Part shown: piece after piece, positions 15,181-19,283 of the stretch
How positions within the stretch are numbered: position 1 is the stretch's first letter
Layout: each line of letters starts with the position of its first letter
Source: Gammaproteobacteria bacterium
GTDB taxonomy: Bacteria; Pseudomonadota; Gammaproteobacteria; Steroidobacterales; Steroidobacteraceae
DNA length: 19,283 nucleotides
Reading direction: 5' to 3'
Assembly (NCBI GenBank): GCA_028293725.1
Contig: JAQGOE010000206.1
Coordinates: 1-19,283, forward strand
Translations under genes and position numbers: made by a program
Notes under the pieces: model-generated
Told to the model about the DNA's origin: nothing
The model's database searches: none
Seen by the model: the letters and a program-made list of their open reading frames with translations, nothing else

Positions 15181-15185
15181 CTCGT

Positions 15186-17390
15186 TTGTTCGTCAAGAGA
15201 ATTGCGCTATCAACCATTCTGGCCGTCTGCGGATGGTCGGCCATCCCTGCGTCCGCACAGACTGCCGATCAATCAACAGCACCCACCGTGGACACGCTCC
15301 AGGAGGTTGTCATCACCTCGCAGCGGCGCACGGAAAACCTCCAGGACGTGCCGATTGCGGCCACCGCCCTCGGCGGGGACCAACTCGAGGGCAAGGCCGT
15401 CGTCAGACTGTCCGATCTGCAATTCGCCTCCCCTGCATTATCGATCACCGACGCGGGACTCACGCAGTCGGTCAACATCCGCGGCATCGGGCTGGCCAGC
15501 GGATCGCCTGCCGTAGCCAACGGTGTGGCGACCTACGCGGATGGTTTGTTCCAACCGCCGATCGTGACGACGAACCGGTTCTACGACATAGCCAACGTGG
15601 AGGTTCTGCGCGGACCTCAAGGCACATTGGTCGGGTCGAACTCCACCGGCGGCGCGATTTTCATCACGACTCACAATCCGACGCTGGGCCGGTTCGAGGG
15701 TTATGGAGAGATCGGGGCGGGTAACTACGGCGAAGCCAACGCGCAAGGCGCCGTAAACCTGCCGCTCGGCGATACCCTCGCAATACGCCTTGCCGGCGAT
15801 TACGCGTCCCGGGAAAGCTTTTACGACAGCGTCGGCCCGGTGCATACCGACGCGGGAGACCTGGAGGAGCGCTCCGGACGCCTGAGTGTTCTGTGGAAGC
15901 CCGGTGACTTCCAGGCTCTCGGCAAACTCGAATACACCGACCGCAATACCGGAGGGTATGCCTATCGCCCGATTCCCGGCACGCAATACGCAGCTTTTGC
16001 GCCCACCGGGGATTTCAATCTGCAATACGACAGTCCGGAAGAGAATCACGAGCGCGGCCTGCTCAGCGAGTTGGAGTTGCGCTACACGCTGCCGAATCAG
16101 ATCGCTCTGCGCTCGCTCAGCGGATACCAGGACAAGAATATCGACAACCTGTACGACTCGGACGCGACCATAGAGGCGACCCGCGTCAATCCGCAGCAAA
16201 CCGAGGCGCAGCACGTCAGGGAGCGTGAGTGGACGCAGGAGATCAACGTGATCTCCCCGACGGAAGGCAGCTATAACTGGATCCTCGGCGCGTACTGGCA
16301 ACACAACAAGATCGATGTCGACATCCACAACGAGTCGGGCGGCTTTCCGACCGAGATCACCAACCCGCAGGACAAGACGACGACCGGCTGGTTCGGACAG
16401 ATCAACTTCAAGCTGACGAGCCGGCTGGAGCTACAGACTGGGTTACGCTACTCGACGTACAAGGTGAGCGGCGTCGGCGCGGTGCTGATTGGCGACGGCA
16501 TCCCGGGCTTTCCCCCCACGGGACTGCAGGTCGCGGACCTGTCGGGCTCGCATCGTGACAATCGGCCGACCGGTAAAGTCGCTCTCAACTACACTCTCGA
16601 CGACCACAATCTCCTGTACGCCTTCGTCGCCCGAGGCTACAAGCCGGGGGGATTCAACTCCTCGACCTCGCAGTTCGATCCCGAGACGGTCTGGGACTAC
16701 GAGTCGGGCTGGAAGGCGACCCTGCTGGACGGTCACGTGCGCACCCAACTGGGCGTCTTCTTCAATCGGTACAATGATTTCCAATTCAGCCTGACCGATC
16801 TCACCACGGGTCAGAACGGCGTGCGCAATCTGCCGAGCGCCACCATCAAGGGGTTCGAGGCACAGATCCAGGCGGCGTTGGCCGGTTGGGGCGCGGACGC
16901 GGGAATTGCGTTCGTGGATTCATCTCTCGCCACCACGGGAGCCTTCGTCAACACACACCTTCTGCCGCCGGGAACTCTCGGACCGCAATGCCCGAGCGGC
17001 GTCGCCTCCAACCCCCCGACGTGTTTCAACTACGGCCCGTACCTCCAGACAGACACGAGTGGCCCTAACCTGTATTCGCCCAAATGGACGTTCAACGCCG
17101 GACTGGACTATCGTTTCGAGCTCACCGACAAGATGTCCCTCACCCCTAGAATCAACTACGCCTATGTCGGCTCTCAGTGGGCCAGTCTGTCGTATTCGAC
17201 GCTCACGGACTACCTCCCTTCACGAGGCCTGCTGTCGGTGCTCCTGACGTTGCAACTACCTCACGACTGTTATGTCGAGGGATACGGTACGAACCTCGCC
17301 AACAAAACCTATGTCTCCGGTCAGTTCGGCAACAACGAGTTCTTCGGAGCACCGCGGCAATACGGCGTGCGCGTCGGCACTCGGTTTTGA
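15186..17390 (+). CDS. TonB-dependent outer-membrane receptor 2
   Basis: A second TonB-dependent transporter, 734 residues from the chosen TTG start. The signal peptide is clear (FVKRIALSTILAVCGWSAIP, cleavage after ASA at residue 24). The TonB-box-like LQEVVITSQ is at 38-46. The plug holds VNIRGIG, YADGLFQPP and NVEVLRGPQGTLVGSNSTGGAIF. The barrel strands are rich in Tyr, Trp and Asn, and the chain ends in VRVGTRF with terminal phenylalanine. It differs clearly from receptor 1 in plug and barrel, so it is not a recent duplicate, and the two may bind different ligands. An ATG at 15096 is in frame but gives an implausible arginine-rich leader. The esterase gene starts 26 bases after the stop, so receptor and esterase are very likely co-transcribed, suggesting that the receptor imports the esterase's substrate. 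Confidence 0.9.
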   Translation: MFVKRIALSTILAVCGWSAIPASAQTADQSTAPTVDTLQEVVITSQRRTENLQDVPIAATALGGDQLEGKAVVRLSDLQFASPALSITDAGLTQSVNIRGIGLASGSPAVANGVATYADGLFQPPIVTTNRFYDIANVEVLRGPQGTLVGSNSTGGAIFITTHNPTLGRFEGYGEIGAGNYGEANAQGAVNLPLGDTLAIRLAGDYASRESFYDSVGPVHTDAGDLEERSGRLSVLWKPGDFQALGKLEYTDRNTGGYAYRPIPGTQYAAFAPTGDFNLQYDSPEENHERGLLSELELRYTLPNQIALRSLSGYQDKNIDNLYDSDATIEATRVNPQQTEAQHVREREWTQEINVISPTEGSYNWILGAYWQHNKIDVDIHNESGGFPTEITNPQDKTTTGWFGQINFKLTSRLELQTGLRYSTYKVSGVGAVLIGDGIPGFPPTGLQVADLSGSHRDNRPTGKVALNYTLDDHNLLYAFVARGYKPGGFNSSTSQFDPETVWDYESGWKATLLDGHVRTQLGVFFNRYNDFQFSLTDLTTGQNGVRNLPSATIKGFEAQIQAALAGWGADAGIAFVDSSLATTGAFVNTHLLPPGTLGPQCPSGVASNPPTCFNYGPYLQTDTSGPNLYSPKWTFNAGLDYRFELTDKMSLTPRINYAYVGSQWASLSYSTLTDYLPSRGLLSVLLTLQLPHDCYVEGYGTNLANKTYVSGQFGNNEFFGAPRQYGVRVGTRF

Positions 17391-17416
17391 GCGCCTCGCG
17401 CCCGGGAGAATGACTC

Positions 17417-19150
17417 TTGAAAACGATCGCACCTGGGCCTGTACTCACCCTGGCCGCCTTCATCGCCGCCGTCGCGGTTCAACCCTCCATTGCCACCGAA
17501 AGCCCCGACTGGGCCCAGCGCTGCACGGGACTCGCGAAGTTGGCCGGGGGAGCCTTCCGCGACACTTCAACACGACTGACCGCGGCGAGCGTGGTCATGA
17601 AGGGCCCCGTGTCAGTCGCGGTCCCGGGACTACCGCCCCAGGCGATCGAGGTGCCGGATCATTGCGAGATCCAGGGGATCGCCCAGGAACGCACCGCCGA
17701 GGATGGCCAGCACTACGCGATTCGATTCCATCTGCGGTTGCCATTTGCCTGGAACGGGCGGTTTCTATTCCAGGGGGGTGGTGGCAGCAACGGGAACCTC
17801 GGCGATGCGCTGGGAATGTACTCCCAGGGCGCGCCGCCCGCGCTGCTGCAGGGATTCGCGGTCGTCAGCCAGGACAGCGGGCACGACAACACACTCAACA
17901 ACGATCCGAAACGCGGCGGCACACTCGTGTTCGGTTTCGACGAGCAAGCCCGGGCGAACTACGGCCACGCCTCGCTGCCCATCGTGGCTGATGCCGCCAA
18001 GACCGTGATCCGCAAGTTCTACTCCACACCGTTGAAATACTCGTACTTCGTCGGGTGCTCCAAAGGTGGCAACGAGGGCATGGCCCTGGCGCAGCGTTAT
18101 CCGGAACAGTTCGACGGAATCGCGGCCAGCGCGCCGGGAATGTCTCTGCCACGTGCGGCGGTCGCCGAAGCGTGGGACACCCAGGCACTCGCCGCGGTTG
18201 TCAGGACGCGAGGGTCTTCACTCACCCTCCAGCAGCTCGCAACTTCATTCAGCGATGCAGATCTGAGGCTCGTACGTGCGGCGGTCTTAGACGCATGCGA
18301 TGCGGACGACGGACTGAAGGACGGGATCATCGGTGCGTTTCTCCAGTGCACCAGCGCCAAGGTCCTGCCGCGACTGAACTCTTTGAGGTGTACCGATCAC
18401 AAGACGGACCAGTGCGTGAGCGACGGACAGATCGCCGCGCTGACTCGCGTCATACGAGGAGCCCACGACAGTGCGGGACACGCGCTCTACAGCGACTGGC
18501 CCTGGGACACTGGCGTCGCCGAGGCAGGATGGCGCGGCTGGAAGTTGGGTAGCCCGGACGGCCGGCCGCCCAGTCTCAATGTGGTGCTCGGCGGCCCCGC
18601 CCTGGCGACCGTGTTCACTACTCCACCCACACCGCTTAACGCAGATCCGCAGCAGGCACTCGAGTTTCTTCTGCAATTTGACTTCGAGCGGGATGCCTCG
18701 AAAATTTATGCAACCCAAACCAACTTCCCCCATTCCGCATGGGACGACGTGTCGGCCCGCTCCACCAACCTGGACGCATTCCGTGCCCGGCATGGACGGC
18801 TCATCGTCCCCCATGGGGTCTCGGATCCGGTCTTCTCGATCAACGATACATTGGCATGGTGGCGGGAGGTCGATCAGCGCGCGGGGGGTAAAGCCGCGGA
18901 ATTCGTACGCGTCTTCCCCGTGCCGGGTATGAACCATTGCGCCGGAGGAGCGGCCACGGACACCTACGACGTCTTGCCCGTACTGATGCAATGGGTGGAG
19001 CAGAGGCAAGCTCCCGAGCAGATCATCGCCCGCGCGAATCCGGCCTCGCCCTGGCCGAAGCGGACTCGGCCTCTATGCGCCTACCCGGCCATCGCACGCT
19101 ACAAGGGAAGCGGGGATGCCGAGATCGCGGCGAGTTTCTCGTGTCAGTGA
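17417..19150 (+). CDS. Exported tannase/feruloyl esterase/MHETase-family esterase
   Basis: A 577-residue alpha/beta hydrolase likely to cleave aromatic carboxylic esters such as galloyl, feruloyl or related phenolic esters. A Sec signal covers about residues 1-26. The nucleophile is S215 in GCSKGGNEG. The triad is completed by D470 (HGVSDPVFS) and H507 (MNHCAGG), and C214 and C508 are placed for the disulfide of the family's CS-D-HC motif. The lid domain contains the Asp-rich calcium-type loop D292-A-C-D295-A-D-D-G-L-K-D302-G-I-I. The length is normal for bacterial members. The start is TTG with GGGAGA seven bases upstream; an ATG at 17410 is out of frame. It lies 26 bases after receptor 2 and overlaps the next start codon by four bases. 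The family is certain; whether it acts on tannin, ferulate or another ester is not. Confidence 0.93.
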   Translation: MKTIAPGPVLTLAAFIAAVAVQPSIATESPDWAQRCTGLAKLAGGAFRDTSTRLTAASVVMKGPVSVAVPGLPPQAIEVPDHCEIQGIAQERTAEDGQHYAIRFHLRLPFAWNGRFLFQGGGGSNGNLGDALGMYSQGAPPALLQGFAVVSQDSGHDNTLNNDPKRGGTLVFGFDEQARANYGHASLPIVADAAKTVIRKFYSTPLKYSYFVGCSKGGNEGMALAQRYPEQFDGIAASAPGMSLPRAAVAEAWDTQALAAVVRTRGSSLTLQQLATSFSDADLRLVRAAVLDACDADDGLKDGIIGAFLQCTSAKVLPRLNSLRCTDHKTDQCVSDGQIAALTRVIRGAHDSAGHALYSDWPWDTGVAEAGWRGWKLGSPDGRPPSLNVVLGGPALATVFTTPPTPLNADPQQALEFLLQFDFERDASKIYATQTNFPHSAWDDVSARSTNLDAFRARHGRLIVPHGVSDPVFSINDTLAWWREVDQRAGGKAAEFVRVFPVPGMNHCAGGAATDTYDVLPVLMQWVEQRQAPEQIIARANPASPWPKRTRPLCAYPAIARYKGSGDAEIAASFSCQ

Positions 19151-19283
19151 TCCAATCGAAACTGATGTTGAGTTGGGTAGCGCTGGGCGCCGGTGCAATA
19201 TTGTGGGGCACCGCATTGGCCGCAGATGCGCCGCGAATGCCCTCGGAAAGCGATCCGGTAAAACGCTGTCTCGAGTTGAAAAG
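19147..19283 (+). CDS. Start of a further exported protein, probably a second tannase-family esterase (cut by window end)
   Basis: Only the first 45 residues are present. GTG at 19147 overlaps the TGA of the esterase gene (GTGA), the usual sign of translational coupling; an in-frame ATG at 19165 is an alternative start. A Sec signal is plain (LMLSWVALGAGAILWGTALAA, cleavage near residue 26). The mature start reads SDPVKRCLELK, which resembles SPDWAQRCTGLAKL in the preceding esterase, where a cysteine followed by a hydrophobic helix opens the mature chain. This suggests a second tannase/feruloyl esterase in tandem, but the visible part has no catalytic residue, so the family call is tentative. 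The coding call is well supported by the coupling and the signal. Confidence 0.6.
   Translation, partial: MIQSKLMLSWVALGAGAILWGTALAADAPRMPSESDPVKRCLELK

Larger units (their letters stand above)
14891..15185 (+). other. Intergenic region between the two TonB receptors
   Basis: About 295 bases with no convincing gene. The frame of the second receptor stays open through its right part, but the signal peptide begins only at 15186. It contains the strong 12-bp hairpin at 14920-14956 and a GC-rich stretch with no clear promoter. The right end carries the AGGGGG ribosome binding site of the second receptor. Confidence 0.5.

Noticed and set aside
15096..15185. N-terminal extension of receptor 2 from ATG 15096
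   Set aside because: It would place about 30 Arg/Lys-rich residues before a complete signal peptide, and it lacks a good ribosome binding site, while TTG 15186 has both.
15438..16328. Open frame of 296 codons on the minus strand
   Set aside because: It is antisense to receptor 2, which has full plug and barrel motifs. The antisense product shows no domain.
1..19283. CRISPR array, tRNA, rRNA, insertion sequence or prophage
   Set aside because: I saw no regularly spaced repeats, no tRNA-like cloverleaf, and no transposase, integrase or phage structural gene.

Overview
The window is GC-rich, densely coded and has no RNA genes, insertion sequences or CRISPR array. Two large TonB-dependent receptors, Tat- and Sec-exported enzymes, a c-type cytochrome and a FucP-type sugar transporter point to an aerobic Gram-negative proteobacterium. 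The receptor style (EVVVTAQ/EVVITSQ TonB-box regions) and a GH39 operator resembling the xyl-box known from Xanthomonas fit a gammaproteobacterium near Xanthomonadales or Steroidobacteraceae, but a sphingomonad-like alphaproteobacterium cannot be excluded from sequence alone.

Left part (1-5640), sugar utilisation. After a small unknown protein come a FucP-family MFS sugar transporter (minus) and, divergently, an exported aldose 1-epimerase (plus). Facing the epimerase are a FadR-type GntR regulator and a secreted GH39-like glycoside hydrolase, ordered GH39 then regulator on the minus strand. Together they look like a unit that cleaves a xylose-type (or other sugar) glycoside outside the cytoplasm, mutarotates the free sugar and imports it. 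Candidate operators are a 12-bp palindrome at the GH39 promoter and TTGTC-type sites before the regulator and between transporter and epimerase.

Middle part (5640-9560), accessory genes. A stand-alone AAA+ ATPase with a winged-helix end lies behind a notably AT-rich promoter holding four ATTATC/GATAAT boxes. It is followed by a LuxR-type regulator and a convergent secreted serine hydrolase of the class C beta-lactamase fold.

Right part (9561-19283), the most unusual region. A 388-bp leader holds an intrinsic terminator nested in alternative pairings. It precedes a thiamine-diphosphate (ThDP) enzyme carrying a twin-arginine signal, which is followed 11 bp later by a monohaem cytochrome c and a terminator. 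Next come two TonB-dependent receptors, a tannase/feruloyl esterase/MHETase-family esterase with an intact CS-D-HC site, and the start of a further exported protein that looks like a second esterase of the same family. My reading is a pathway in which receptors import an aromatic ester, periplasmic esterases split it, and a periplasmic ThDP enzyme decarboxylates or oxidises a 2-oxo acid or related carbonyl compound with electrons passing to the cytochrome. The gene identities are well supported; the pathway and substrates are inference.
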